Source of the DNA: Sphingomonas sp. G-3-2-10
GTDB lineage: Bacteria > Pseudomonadota > Alphaproteobacteria > Sphingomonadales > Sphingomonadaceae
Reading direction: 5' to 3'
DNA: 64,000 nt
Assembly: GCF_012927115.1 (NCBI RefSeq)
Contig: NZ_JABBFY010000001.1
Span: 1,240,001-1,304,000 of the forward strand
A model generated the notes under the pieces. That model had not been told where the DNA came from and did not search any database. It saw only the letters and a list, made by a program, of their open reading frames with translations. The translations under genes and the position numbers were made by a program. Numbering within the stretch: position 1 is the first letter of the stretch; the number at the start of each line of letters is the position of its first letter. Positions 30,261-40,500 of the stretch are shown piece after piece.

Positions 30261-31551
30261 AGCAGGTTCCTCCGCTTGAATTCGAGATACTGGCGGACCA
30301 GCGCCGGGCCCACCTCCCGGTACGGTGCTTCGATCACATGGACGCCGATATGGCGCAGGCGCGAGATCACCAGCCGCCGTTCGCGCAGCAGCGCCGCCGC
30401 GGTGACCGCGCGCGAGACGTCGTCGACGCCGGACGGTTCGGCCGCAGCCAGATTCTCCAGCTCGTCGTCGCGCAGCACCACGAACAGCACGAGGTGCCGG
30501 TCGAGCAGGTTGGCCGCCGCGCGCAGCATCAGCTCGGATCCGGTCTGATCGGTGAATTCGGTGAAGATGACCACCAGCGACCGCCGAGTCAGCTCGCCGG
30601 CCAGTGTGGCCAGCGCCAGCGTGTGATTGGTCTCCGCCGTGCTGTAGTCCAGCTCCGAGGCAAGGCGCTGGACCAGCGGGAAGGCGCGGACATTGGCGAC
30701 CAGTCCGGACGAGATGCGCGGCCGCGAATCATAGCCGAACAGCGCGACGCGATCGCCCAGCTTGAGCGCGGCATAGGCGGCGAGCAGCGCCGCCGACGTC
30801 ACCCGGTCAACGCGCGGCAGGCCGTCGATCGGCTCGCACATCACGCGCCCGGAATCGATCGCGAACACCACATTGTTGTTGCGCTCGATCCGGTATTCGC
30901 GAGCGAGCAGTTGCATGTGGCGGGCGCTGGCGGCCCAGTTGATCGAGCGCCGGTCCATGCCGCTGCGCCATTCGGTCAGCGCCTCGAACTCGCTGCCCTC
31001 GCCCCGGTCGATCCGCGCCATCTCGCCGATCTGCGCATCGCGGAGCAGCACCGATGCGCCTTCGCGCACCGGGCGGATATCGGGCGTGATGGCGATCTGG
31101 CGGCCGATCGCCTTGTCGCGCTGGCGCCAGCTCAGCCCCATCGGGCCGGTCCAGCGCACCCAGAGCCGCTCGATCGCCTCGGTGCCGCGCCGGACTGCGA
31201 CGAAGCCGATCGAAACCCTCCGCTCGTCCGGGCGGACCGCGACCCGGTCATCGGCCATCGGACGCAGCTTCGGCCCGGCGCCGAGCGCGATCTCCAGCCC
31301 CAGCGGCATCGCGCGGCGCGGCTCGATGGCAATGTCCGCGATCAGCGGGGCGCCGATTTCGACCGCGCCGGGGCACGTCACTTCGGTGCGCGGTGCGCGG
31401 CCCGACAACAGCCAGTCGAGCAGGATCAGCGCGAGTACGCCCGGGATCCAGACCATGCCGGCGAACCAATAGGCAGGGGCGAACAGCGCGACCAGCAACC
31501 CCAGAGGGGCGCCGGCAGCCATCAGCAACACGCCCCTGCGCGTGGGTATCA

Positions 31552-31552
<1 letters not shown>
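30257..31552 (-). CDS. DUF58 domain protein (vWA-like partner of MoxR)
   Basis: The 431-aa protein has two N-terminal membrane helices (VLLMAAGAPLGLLVALFAPAY and the next) and the DUF58 block FEALTEWRSGMDRRSINWAASAR. A vWA-like segment follows (NNNVVFAIDSGRVM, SLVVIFTEFTDQTG). The ATG overlaps the MoxR stop as TGATG. MoxR-type AAA+ ATPases typically act on such vWA proteins. Confidence 0.92.
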
Positions 31553-32497
<945 letters not shown>

Positions 32498-32508
<11 letters not shown>

Positions 32509-33643
32509 GCGTCACCGTCTTTCTCCAGCTGTACAGGTCGCGCACGGCCGACATCAGCCTGCGCGTATCGGGGGCATCGGCCGCGCGGGCGGCGATGGCG
32601 GTAAAGAGCTCGCCGGTCCGGTCGAGCTTGTCGAGATAGCGGTCGAGCGCCTCGCCGCTCAGCCCCGGCGGCGCGCCGGTGGCGCTCGCCACGGCATCGC
32701 GGGTCAGCGCGGCATAGCGTTCGCCGGTGCGGTGGCGGCGGCGCGCGAGACGAAGCAATGCCGCGCCATTCTCCGCCAGCGCGCGCTTGCCGAACGCGAC
32801 TTTGCGCTCCTCATGCGCAGCCGGGCCGAAACGGCGCGTGGCGTGGAGGATGGCGAGAAGGGTCGCAAAGGCGATGCACAGGCTGAACGGCAGGAAGGGC
32901 GGCTCGAACGCGAGGCGCAGCAGGCTGGGATTGTTGGCGAACCCCGCCAGCGTCGTGTCGAACACGATCGGCAGTTCGGCTTCGCGGTTGACCCGGTCGA
33001 GGATCGCCTTCGCCCGCGTCACGCCCGCGATCGTCTTGAGCCCCATATTGTTGAGCGCATCGGGATCGGCCAGCAGGTAATGCGGCGTGTCGCCGATCTG
33101 GGCGAGCAGCGCGCCGCCGCCCTCTCCCTCGATCAGCGTCTTCAGTTTCGGTCCGCGCAGCGACCGCAGCTTGCCGGTGCCGTACAGCGTCGCTTCGGCT
33201 GTGCCCTTGAGCATGTTCATCGAGATTTCGGGCGGCGCCACCGCGACTTGGCGCACCCAGCCGCGATGCTCGCGCAGTTCGCGGGTGATCCGCTTGGGCA
33301 GCACGATCAGCGTCGCCCGCTCCTCGCGCCGCTCGAGGAACAGCCGCAGCTGCTCGGGCTGGGTGAAGGCGATCGGCGTGACGACGACAAGGCCGCGCGT
33401 GGCGAGTTCGCTTTCGCGCCGCGCGGCGAATGACTCGCCTCCGGTCAGCCGCACCAGTTCGACCGCACCCGAAAAGCCCACGGCGGACTTGGAGAATGCG
33501 TGCGCCCCGGGATCGCGCACCGGCGTCAGGTCGCGCTCATAGGCGGACAGGAACAGGAAGGCCGCCGTCGCGACGACCGCGATCGTGACCAGGATCAGGA
33601 TCATCCGGGCACTGAACGGCGCGCTGCGGGTGTCGGCGCTCAT
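32498..33643 (-). CDS. DUF4350 domain membrane protein
   Basis: The 381-aa protein has a membrane helix near residues 14-32 ([19 protein letters not shown]), the DUF4350 region with [33 protein letters not shown], and a second helix near 270-290 ([15 protein letters not shown]), then a charged C-terminus ([18 protein letters not shown]). It belongs to the MoxR cluster; the function is not established. Confidence 0.88.
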
Positions 33644-34248
33644 GTCCAGCTTCCCTGCAGCGCGAAGGCGTCATAGGCCCCGCGCGCCTCTTCCCACGCC
33701 TCGCGGCTCAGCGAACGGCCACCGAACAGGCTGCGCTCGACCGCGCCGGCCATCGTCGCGAAGGTCCTCCGCACCGAATCCGGAAGCGCCGCGATGGCGC
33801 CGATCTCGCGGCTGGTGAGCGCGGGGCGAAGCAGTTGCGGCTTGCGCTTCTGGATATCCTCCAGGCTGCGGTGCAACAGCAGCCGCGCGGCTTCCTCGTA
33901 CCGGCCCGACGCAGCCATCGCGTCGGCCTCGGCCAGCAACGCGCGCGCCGCCTTCGCTTCGGGCCGCCACTCGTCGATGCCGGATTCGCGGGGGTTATAG
34001 GCGTTGCCCTGCCCTTGCCGGGCAAGGATCGCACGGATCACGAGCCACAGCAGCAGACCGACCACAACGGCGACGGCGACCCACAGAAGGGATTGGGACG
34101 GGGTGCCGATCCAGTCGAACCATGACCAATCGGCCTGGCGCACCTTGGGCGGCGGCGCGACCGGCAGATCGAACTGGATATCGCGATCCGCGCGCAGACG
34201 CTCATGCGCCTCCGCGATCTTGTTCGCTGCCGAGGCCGAATCCGTCAC
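33640..34248 (-). CDS. DUF4129 domain membrane protein
   Basis: The 202-aa protein has one membrane helix (LLWVAVAVVVGLLLWLVIRAIL) and a helical C-terminus with AMAASGRYEEAARLLLHRSLEDI and LTSREIGAIAALPD, typical of DUF4129. It is the first gene of the six-gene operon (GTG start); its stop overlaps the DUF4350 start by ATGA. The 115 nt to the divergent gene probably hold the operon promoter. Confidence 0.88.
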   Translation of the reverse strand: MTDSASAANKIAEAHERLRADRDIQFDLPVAPPPKVRQADWSWFDWIGTPSQSLLWVAVAVVVGLLLWLVIRAILARQGQGNAYNPRESGIDEWRPEAKAARALLAEADAMAASGRYEEAARLLLHRSLEDIQKRKPQLLRPALTSREIGAIAALPDSVRRTFATMAGAVERSLFGGRSLSREAWEEARGAYDAFALQGSWT

Positions 34249-34363
34249 GCAATACCCCCTGCCCGATCAGTAATGCAGCGAAGCGCGACTGAAAAGCGGC
34301 TCGGGCTGGACAGAATTCCCGCTCTTGTCCACTTTTGCCCCGGGGCATTTTTGGGGGACAATC

Positions 34364-35257
34364 GTGACCGACGATCGGGAAAGCGCGCGCAATTTCGAGA
34401 TTTCGAGCGTGGTTTCGCGCAGCTTCGAGCTGATTTCCGGTAACCTGCCGCTCTATGCGGGGCTCGCGCTGGTGCTGTCGGGCATCCCGGGATTCGCGCT
34501 TCGCTGGTGGCAGTTCGAAAATCCGGTGAACTGGTTCGATCAGGTCATGCTCTGGGAAACGCTGACGAATCCCATCGTGTGGCTTCCCGTGCTGATCATC
34601 TTCGTGGTCAGCTTGGTGACGAGCGCGATCTTGCAGGCGTCGCTCACCCGGGCGGCGGTGGTGCAGCTGTCCGATGGCGAGCCGGATTTCGGCCAGTGCC
34701 TCGCGACCGGCCTGTCGCTGATCCCCCAGCTGGTCGCGATCTTCCTCATTGCCGGGATCACGCTGACCGCGCTCTTGCTGGTCACCGTCCTGCCCTATGG
34801 TTTGGCGATGGGCTATCTTGCCGGGCAGCAGATGATGCCCGCCGCGATCGACGCGAGACCGTGGCTGCTGCTGCTGCCGATCCCGATCCTGATGCTTCCC
34901 TTCCTGTTCATGATGATCAGCTGGTCGGTGGCGGTGCCGGCCTTCGTGCAGGAACGGATCGGGGTGATCGACGGCTTCCGCCGCAGCTGGGCCCTCACTC
35001 GCGGTGTGCGGTTCCGCATCTTCCTCGTCATGCTGGCGATGTGGGTCGCGATATGGCTGCTCGGCATTCCCGTAGGACTGATCGCCGGGGTCACCGCGGG
35101 GATCGGCACGTCACCGATGATCGCGGCGCTGATCGACGGCGCCTATTCTGCACTCACCAGCATGTTGAACGTGGTGATGGTCGCCAGCATCTATGTCGAG
35201 CTGCGCAACGCGAAGGAGAATGTCGCCCCCGAGACGCTGGAGACGATCTTCGGCTGA
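34364..35257 (+). CDS. Polytopic membrane protein (glycerophosphodiester-PDE membrane-domain-like)
   Basis: The 297-aa protein has about six membrane helices and the pattern FEISSVVSRSFELISGNLPLYAGLALVL at the N-terminus. Blocks WSVAVPAFVQERIGVIDGFRRSWALTRG and FLVMLAMWVAIWLLG resemble the membrane-only domain seen fused to glycerophosphoryl diester phosphodiesterases. No catalytic domain is present. A GTG at 34364 fits with GGGGG 7 nt upstream. It is divergent from the MoxR operon. Confidence 0.8.
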   Translation: MTDDRESARNFEISSVVSRSFELISGNLPLYAGLALVLSGIPGFALRWWQFENPVNWFDQVMLWETLTNPIVWLPVLIIFVVSLVTSAILQASLTRAAVVQLSDGEPDFGQCLATGLSLIPQLVAIFLIAGITLTALLLVTVLPYGLAMGYLAGQQMMPAAIDARPWLLLLPIPILMLPFLFMMISWSVAVPAFVQERIGVIDGFRRSWALTRGVRFRIFLVMLAMWVAIWLLGIPVGLIAGVTAGIGTSPMIAALIDGAYSALTSMLNVVMVASIYVELRNAKENVAPETLETIFG

Positions 35258-35260
35258 CGG

Positions 35261-35464
35261 TTATTTCCGGTTGCCGCGCCAGTAGAGCAAAGCCGCGACC
35301 ACCGCGGCGGAACCGATCGCGGCGCCAACGCCGACCTGCGTGCGCGAAGGCGACCAGCGCTTCTTCGCTTCCGCCAGCTGCTTGACCATCGTCAGTGTCT
35401 CCCCTTCCTGCGAAGCCTCGGTCTGCTCGGATTCAACGGGTTCGGTAACGGGCTTCTTGCTCAT
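35261..35464 (-). CDS. Small C-tail-anchored hypothetical protein
   Basis: The 67-aa protein has an acidic N-terminus (KPVTEPVESEQTEASQEGE), a basic amphipathic helix, a hydrophobic segment (VGVGAAIGSAAVVAALLYW) and a basic end (RGNRK). It is convergent with the membrane protein (3-nt gap). No family is recognised. Confidence 0.7.
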   Translation of the reverse strand: MSKKPVTEPVESEQTEASQEGETLTMVKQLAEAKKRWSPSRTQVGVGAAIGSAAVVAALLYWRGNRK

Positions 35465-35547
35465 GATGGTCTCTTCTTACGCTTCATAGCTGAACGGGCG
35501 GCTAACGATCCGGTTGCGCCGTTGCAAATCCGGCATAGGACAGATGC

Positions 35548-36699
35548 ATGAACCCGATCTACGCGCAAATGGGCACGACCATCTTCGAAGCCATGTCGGC
35601 GCGATCGCGCGAGACCGGCGCGATCAATCTCGGCCAGGGCTTTCCCGACGGGCGCGGATGCGAACCCGTGCTGGAGGCCGCCGCGAAGGCGCTGCTGGAA
35701 AGATCGAACCAGTATCCGCCGATGCCCGGCCTGACCGAGCTGCGCCGCGCCGTCGCCGATCACTATGCTCGCCATCAGGGCCTCAACCTCACGCCCGAGG
35801 AAGTGATCGTCACTTCGGGCGCGACCGAAGCGCTGGCGGTCAGCTTCCTCGCGCTGATCGAGCCGGGCGACGAAGTGATCTGCCTCCAGCCGCTCTACGA
35901 CGCCTATGCGCCGCTGATCGAGCGTGCCGGCGGAGTCCCGCTTTATGCCCGTCTCGAGCCGCCGCACTGGGACGTGAATCGCGAAGCGCTGGAAGCCCTC
36001 GTCACGCCCCGGACGCGCTTCCTGCTGATCTGCAACCCGATCAATCCGGCCGCCAGCATGGTCGGTGCCGCGACCCTCGCCCGCATCGCCGAATTCTGCG
36101 TCGCGCACGATCTGATCGCGATCTGCGACGAGGTGTGGGAACATGTCACCTATGACGGCGCGCGCCATCTGCCGCTGATCGGCTTTCCCGGGATGCGCGA
36201 CCGGACGGTAAAGATCGGATCGGCGGGCAAGATCTTCGCGCTGACCGGCTGGAAGGTCGGCTGGATGTGCGCCGCGCCCGAACTCGCGCGGGTGCTGGCC
36301 AAGGCGCACCAGTTCCTCACCTTCTCCACCCCGCCCAACCTGCAATGGGCCGTGGCCGAGGGGCTGGAGACGCAGGATGCATGGGTGCAGGAAACCCGCC
36401 ACCGCTTCCAGCGCAGCCGCGACCGGCTGGCGGCGGGATTGCAGGCGGCGGGCTATGTCACGCTGCCCAGCGAAGCGACCTATTTCCTGACGATCGACCT
36501 AGACGCCTCGGGCATCGCGATGGGCGACCGCGAATTCAGCGAGAAGCTGATCGAGGCAGGCGTCGCGAGCATCCCCGTCTCGGTCTTCTACGCCGAGAAC
36601 CCGGTGACCAATGTCGTCCGCCTGTGTTTCGCCAAGGAAGATGCGGTGATCGACGCCGCCATCGCGAAAATGACGGCGTTCCGCGGAACGCTGGGTTAG
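35548..36699 (+). CDS. Class I/II PLP-dependent aminotransferase
   Basis: The 383-aa protein is a fold-type I aminotransferase: NLGQGFPD near the start, VTSGATEALAVSF, CNPINPAASM, ICDEVWEHV, the PLP-lysine block GSAGKIFALTGWKVGW, and a C-terminal Arg region VVRLCFAKEDAV. The GQGFPD block points to the kynurenine/methionine (YbdL-like) aminotransferase group; the substrate is uncertain. AGGACAG precedes the ATG. Its stop overlaps the convergent L,D-transpeptidase by 4 nt. Confidence 0.93.
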   Translation: MNPIYAQMGTTIFEAMSARSRETGAINLGQGFPDGRGCEPVLEAAAKALLERSNQYPPMPGLTELRRAVADHYARHQGLNLTPEEVIVTSGATEALAVSFLALIEPGDEVICLQPLYDAYAPLIERAGGVPLYARLEPPHWDVNREALEALVTPRTRFLLICNPINPAASMVGAATLARIAEFCVAHDLIAICDEVWEHVTYDGARHLPLIGFPGMRDRTVKIGSAGKIFALTGWKVGWMCAAPELARVLAKAHQFLTFSTPPNLQWAVAEGLETQDAWVQETRHRFQRSRDRLAAGLQAAGYVTLPSEATYFLTIDLDASGIAMGDREFSEKLIEAGVASIPVSVFYAENPVTNVVRLCFAKEDAVIDAAIAKMTAFRGTLG

Positions 36700-37421
36700 C
36701 GCGTTCCGCGCGGCAGCGGCTGGACGACTTCGGCCGCCGGGCCGGTGACCCATGACGACGAGGTCGGACGCGCGCCATCGCCCTTTACGGGCGCCAGCGA
36801 CGGCGGACGCTGAACGCTGGCGGTGACGATATTGTACCGTTCGCCGGCAAAGTCGCCCGGATTGGCGTACAGCGTCGGCGGCGCCCAGGGATTGCTGCGC
36901 GGATCGTCGACCGTTTCGTCGATCACCGAAACGGTGCCGCCCATCTCCGTCAGCGAATAGAGCTGTTTCGCGAACTCCTTGGGCAGCCGGATGCAGCCGT
37001 GCGACGCCGGATAGCCCGGCAGATGCCCGGCATGGAGTGCGATCCCGTCCCAGGTCAGCCGCTGCATGAACGGCATCGGCGCGTTGCTGTAGAGGTTCGA
37101 GCGGTGGAAGGTCTTCTTCTGCAGGATGGTGAACTCGCCCGTCGGCGTTTCCTTGCCAGCCTTGCCCGTCGATACCGTGCTGACGCCGATCAGCGCCCCG
37201 CCGCGATAGACGTAGAGCACCTGGGCGGGGATCGACACGACGATCGAGACCGGGCCCTGATAGCCGCCGGCCGGTGTCATCGTTTCGAACCACATATATT
37301 GGCCCGGCTTGAGCGAGATGAGTTCGATCTGGTTCGGCTGAATCACCTGCGCAGCGGCGGGTACTGCCCCCAGCCCCATGATCCCGGCAATCGATACGGC
37401 TAGCACGCGCCAAGGCGCCAT
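36696..37421 (-). CDS. L,D-transpeptidase (YkuD) with signal peptide
   Basis: The 241-aa protein has a signal peptide (MAPWRVLAVSIAGIMGLG, ending VPAAAQ) and a YkuD catalytic site HAGHLPGYPASHGCIRLP, with the SHGC cysteine. It makes meso-DAP cross-links in peptidoglycan or attaches envelope proteins. AGGGAG lies 8 nt before the ATG. It is divergent from a second L,D-transpeptidase-like gene at 37686. Confidence 0.93.
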   Translation of the reverse strand: MAPWRVLAVSIAGIMGLGAVPAAAQVIQPNQIELISLKPGQYMWFETMTPAGGYQGPVSIVVSIPAQVLYVYRGGALIGVSTVSTGKAGKETPTGEFTILQKKTFHRSNLYSNAPMPFMQRLTWDGIALHAGHLPGYPASHGCIRLPKEFAKQLYSLTEMGGTVSVIDETVDDPRSNPWAPPTLYANPGDFAGERYNIVTASVQRPPSLAPVKGDGARPTSSSWVTGPAAEVVQPLPRGTR

Positions 37422-37467
37422 CGGCGAACTCCCTGCATCCGCCGGGAATCGCTCCGGCGTTCACATT

Positions 37468-37484
37468 GGTTAACGCGATTAACC
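37468..37484. promoter_or_regulatory. Inverted repeat in the divergent L,D-transpeptidase promoter region
   Basis: GGTTAACGCGATTAACC has 6-bp arms and a 5-nt spacer, 47 nt before the minus-strand gene. The spacer is two short of a CtrA site, so another operator or chance is possible. The rest of 37422-37685 shows no gene. Confidence 0.35.
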
Positions 37485-37685
37485 CATTTTGGTGCCTTGG
37501 GCGAATCATCCGGAGCCCGCGAATTCGTTTCGGGGCCAACCCGTTGTTCGGCCTCAGGAAAACTACAGTTGCGGCGATGAACCGGGCAAAGAGTGGGGCG
37601 AATTGCCCAGTATGGGACAGTTGTTCAGCAATTGGCAGGGGAAGATTCTGTTATATGATTGCTCACGGGGAATGATTTTTGGGCA

Positions 37686-38408
37686 ATGACTGAAGCTATG
37701 GATTCACTGGAATCGGCACAGACGCGGCGCGCGATCATCAAGTCGGCGCTGATCATGGCGGGCGGCGCGGCCGTAACCGCCTGCTCTTCCAAGACGACGG
37801 CCGTTGCGGCCCGTCCGCTGCCGATCCCGGTCGCGCCGCCGGCCGCGGCTCCGGCCAAGACCGTGCCCGCCACCGCCGCGCGCAACATCGCGCCACAGGG
37901 CATCCGCCCCGAACTGTTCCGCAAGGCGGTTTCTTCGCTCAATCGCCATTCGATGCGCATCCCGATGCACGACCGGATCGCGATCGCCGATTTCGCGATC
38001 CCTTCCTATCGGCCGCGCTTCCACATCATCAATCTCGGCAGCGGCCGGGTCGAAACGCTGCTCGTGTCGCACGGCATCGGCTCGGATCCCCAGCATACTG
38101 GGGTGCTCCAGAATTTCTCGAACGCCGTCGGTTCGGAAGCGACCTGCGAAGGCGCGTTCGTGACCAGCGACTATTATGTCGGCAAGCACGGCATGTCGCA
38201 GCGGCTGGAAGGGCTCGATCCGACCAACAACAACGCGCTCGATCGCGCGATCGTGATCCACAGCTCCTGGTATGCGAACCCGGAGATGATCACGAAATGG
38301 GGCAAGCTCGGCCGCAGCCAGGGATGCTTCGCGGTGGGCGAGCAGGATCTGGCGCGCGTGTTCGAGCGGCTCGGCCAGGGCCGGATGATCTACTCCGCCA
38401 AGGCGTGA
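37686..38408 (+). CDS. Murein L,D-transpeptidase catalytic domain lipoprotein (YkuD_2)
   Basis: The 240-aa protein has a twin-arginine and lipoprotein signal (TRRAIIKSALIMAGGAAVTAC, lipobox VTAC), a Pro/Ala linker, then the YkuD_2 catalytic domain with IVIHSSWYA and the nucleophile motif KLGRSQGCFAVGE. It is predicted to sit in the periplasm on a membrane anchor, beside a classic YkuD enzyme transcribed the other way. MTEAMDS is chosen over an upstream ATG because it sets a compact signal. Confidence 0.9.
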   Translation: MTEAMDSLESAQTRRAIIKSALIMAGGAAVTACSSKTTAVAARPLPIPVAPPAAAPAKTVPATAARNIAPQGIRPELFRKAVSSLNRHSMRIPMHDRIAIADFAIPSYRPRFHIINLGSGRVETLLVSHGIGSDPQHTGVLQNFSNAVGSEATCEGAFVTSDYYVGKHGMSQRLEGLDPTNNNALDRAIVIHSSWYANPEMITKWGKLGRSQGCFAVGEQDLARVFERLGQGRMIYSAKA

Positions 38409-38412
38409 GGCG

Positions 38413-39897
38413 TCACTTCCCGCACGGGAAGGGCGGCAACCAGCACGGATAGCCATAGGTGAGCCGGGTCGCATAGCGCGCCACCGGTGTGCGCGGCCAT
38501 GCGCCGGGCAGCGTCACGTCCAGCCGTCCCGCGCTTTTCGGAAAGTCGATCCCCGGCGGCGTTACGCCATGCCAGCGCTCGTCCCCCGCGAAGTCGCGCT
38601 TGAACGCCACCGCCATCACTCGCCCATCGGCCACCGCCAGCTGGTGATAGTCGAGCGGGCTGCGCTGGACGCCCTTGAGATCCGCGATCACCGATCGGGC
38701 CCAGTAGATGTCGAGCCACGGCGCATCGGGCGCTTCGAACGCCAGCGCCTTGGCCGGTTCGCCCGGCGCGGCGGGCACCGCTTCGTACCGCAGGCCGCTC
38801 AGCAGCAGCAAAGCCGCCAGAACCACCGCGCTCCGCCGGTCGAACTGCCGGAGGAACAGCCACGTCATCAGCCCGGCCATCGGGAACAGCCATTTGAAAT
38901 AATGGATATTGTTGAACCGCCACAGCCCCGTCGGCACCAGATCGACATAGGCGAACAGCAAGGTGCAATAGGCCAGCCCCGCCATCCCGAGGCACAGCAG
39001 CAGCGCGCGGGGCGTGCCGCGCAGCGCGAAGGCGCCGGCGATCAGCCCCGCCAAGGCGAAGATCAGCCAGGGCATGTCGCGAAGGATGCCATGTTCGCCC
39101 GGAAACCACGGCCCGGGCTGGACCAGCAGCACGAACGCGCTCCAGCCTAGGTCGCCGAAACTGAACCCATAGGCGCGCGACAGCATCACATAGTCCGACC
39201 AGCGCCAGCCATAGATCGCCAGATAGAGCAAAGCATAGGCGGCCAGCACGCCCAGCGCCCCGCCCGCAGCCTTCAGCAGCACGCGGATCCGCCGCTCGCG
39301 CACCACCGGCCGCCACAGCGCGAACGGCGCGACCACCGCGCCGATCGCGACATCCGCCGGACGCACCATCGCCGCCAGCATCAGCAGCGCGCCGAGCAGC
39401 CAGGGCCGTCGCCCCTCCCCCGCCATCCAGTCGCCCGCCTCGGCCAGCGCCAGCCAGACCAGCGCGGCGGAGAGCGTCGTGCTCCACGGCTCGATCCACA
39501 GCTTGCCGATCCGCCAGTCGAGCAGCGTCGTCGCGAGGAACAGCAGGATCGCGGCGCCATTGCCCACGCCGAGCCGCAGGCACACCCGGCGGAACCCGGC
39601 AAACGCCAGCGCGAAACAGGCGATGTTGATCGGCACGAACGGCGCCGGCATCCACGCGAAAGGCGCGCCGCTCAGCGCATAGGGCAAGGGGTACCAGTGC
39701 CGCGCGGGATCGAGGTCGAACGCCATGAAGGCGCGCGCGGATTCGAGATAATGTTTCTGGTCGCCCCAGCCGCGCCACCACGGCCCGCCCGGCGCGAACA
39801 GCTTCAGGTTGACCACGGCAAGCGTGTAGAGCGCCACCAGCGCGGCCATCGACCGCACCGGATGCTCGGCAAATTCACGGCGCACCCACGCGATCAT
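38413..39897 (-). CDS. Polytopic membrane protein, GT-C glycosyltransferase-like
   Basis: The 494-aa protein has about ten membrane helices and an early periplasmic motif GDQKHYLESARAFM, with DQ and a Tyr as in GT-C transferases that use lipid-linked sugars. WGWRWSDYVMLSRAYGF lies in a later loop. I cannot assign a substrate; sphingomonad genomes often carry such proteins singly. It is close to the convergent transpeptidase (4-nt gap). Confidence 0.75.
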   Translation of the reverse strand: MIAWVRREFAEHPVRSMAALVALYTLAVVNLKLFAPGGPWWRGWGDQKHYLESARAFMAFDLDPARHWYPLPYALSGAPFAWMPAPFVPINIACFALAFAGFRRVCLRLGVGNGAAILLFLATTLLDWRIGKLWIEPWSTTLSAALVWLALAEAGDWMAGEGRRPWLLGALLMLAAMVRPADVAIGAVVAPFALWRPVVRERRIRVLLKAAGGALGVLAAYALLYLAIYGWRWSDYVMLSRAYGFSFGDLGWSAFVLLVQPGPWFPGEHGILRDMPWLIFALAGLIAGAFALRGTPRALLLCLGMAGLAYCTLLFAYVDLVPTGLWRFNNIHYFKWLFPMAGLMTWLFLRQFDRRSAVVLAALLLLSGLRYEAVPAAPGEPAKALAFEAPDAPWLDIYWARSVIADLKGVQRSPLDYHQLAVADGRVMAVAFKRDFAGDERWHGVTPPGIDFPKSAGRLDVTLPGAWPRTPVARYATRLTYGYPCWLPPFPCGK

Positions 39898-39996
39898 CCC
39901 CGCCGCCTAACCTGCCCGCTCGCGCCGGTCCATCCCGGGAACGTGACGGCAGCGGCGGAGTTGGCGCAATGCCACCGCAGCGATTAGGATCATGTC

Positions 39997-40500
39997 GTGA
40001 CCGAAACGCTCTCGCCCGCCCTGCCGCCCGAGGTCGACGATGCCGCGCGCGCGTTGCTGCAAAAGGCGTGCGATCGCGGCCTTGCCATCGTCACGGCGGA
40101 AAGCTGCACCGGCGGGCTGCTCGCGTCGCTCCTCACCGATGTGGAAGGCGTCAGCAGCGCGTTCGAACGCGGGTTCGTAACCTATTCCGAGGACGCCAAG
40201 TGCGAATTGCTCGGCATCGCCCGCGATACGGTGGCACATTGCGGCGCGGTAAGCCGCGAGGTTGCCATCGCGATGGCCGAAGGCGCGCTGCGCGCCAGCC
40301 ACGGCGATGTCGCTCTGTCGATCACCGGCTTTGCCGGGCCCGGCGGGCCGGACGACGAACCGGGACTGGTGCATTTCGCCTGCGCCCGCACGGGCCGCGA
40401 AACCGCGCACCGCGAAGCGCATTTCGGAGACATCGGCAGAGGTCCGGTGCGAATCGAATGCTTGCGCGTAGGCCTGCAGATGCTGGAAGAGGCGTTGTAA
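39997..40500 (+). CDS. CinA C-terminal-domain protein (nicotinamide-nucleotide amidase type)
   Basis: The 167-aa protein matches the stand-alone CinA C-terminal family (PncC): VTAESCTGGLLASLLTDVEGVSS, FVTYSEDAKCELLGI, SITGFAGPGGPDDEPGLVHFA. PncC deamidates NMN to NaMN. It starts at GTG 39997 with TAGGAT upstream. The TAA overlaps the ATG of nadE, so the NMN-recycling enzyme and NAD synthase are coupled. Confidence 0.93.
   Translation: MTETLSPALPPEVDDAARALLQKACDRGLAIVTAESCTGGLLASLLTDVEGVSSAFERGFVTYSEDAKCELLGIARDTVAHCGAVSREVAIAMAEGALRASHGDVALSITGFAGPGGPDDEPGLVHFACARTGRETAHREAHFGDIGRGPVRIECLRVGLQMLEEAL

Noticed and set aside
37468..37484. CtrA site in the L,D-transpeptidase promoter
   Set aside because: The spacer between TTAA half-sites is 5, not 7; kept only as an unspecified inverted repeat.
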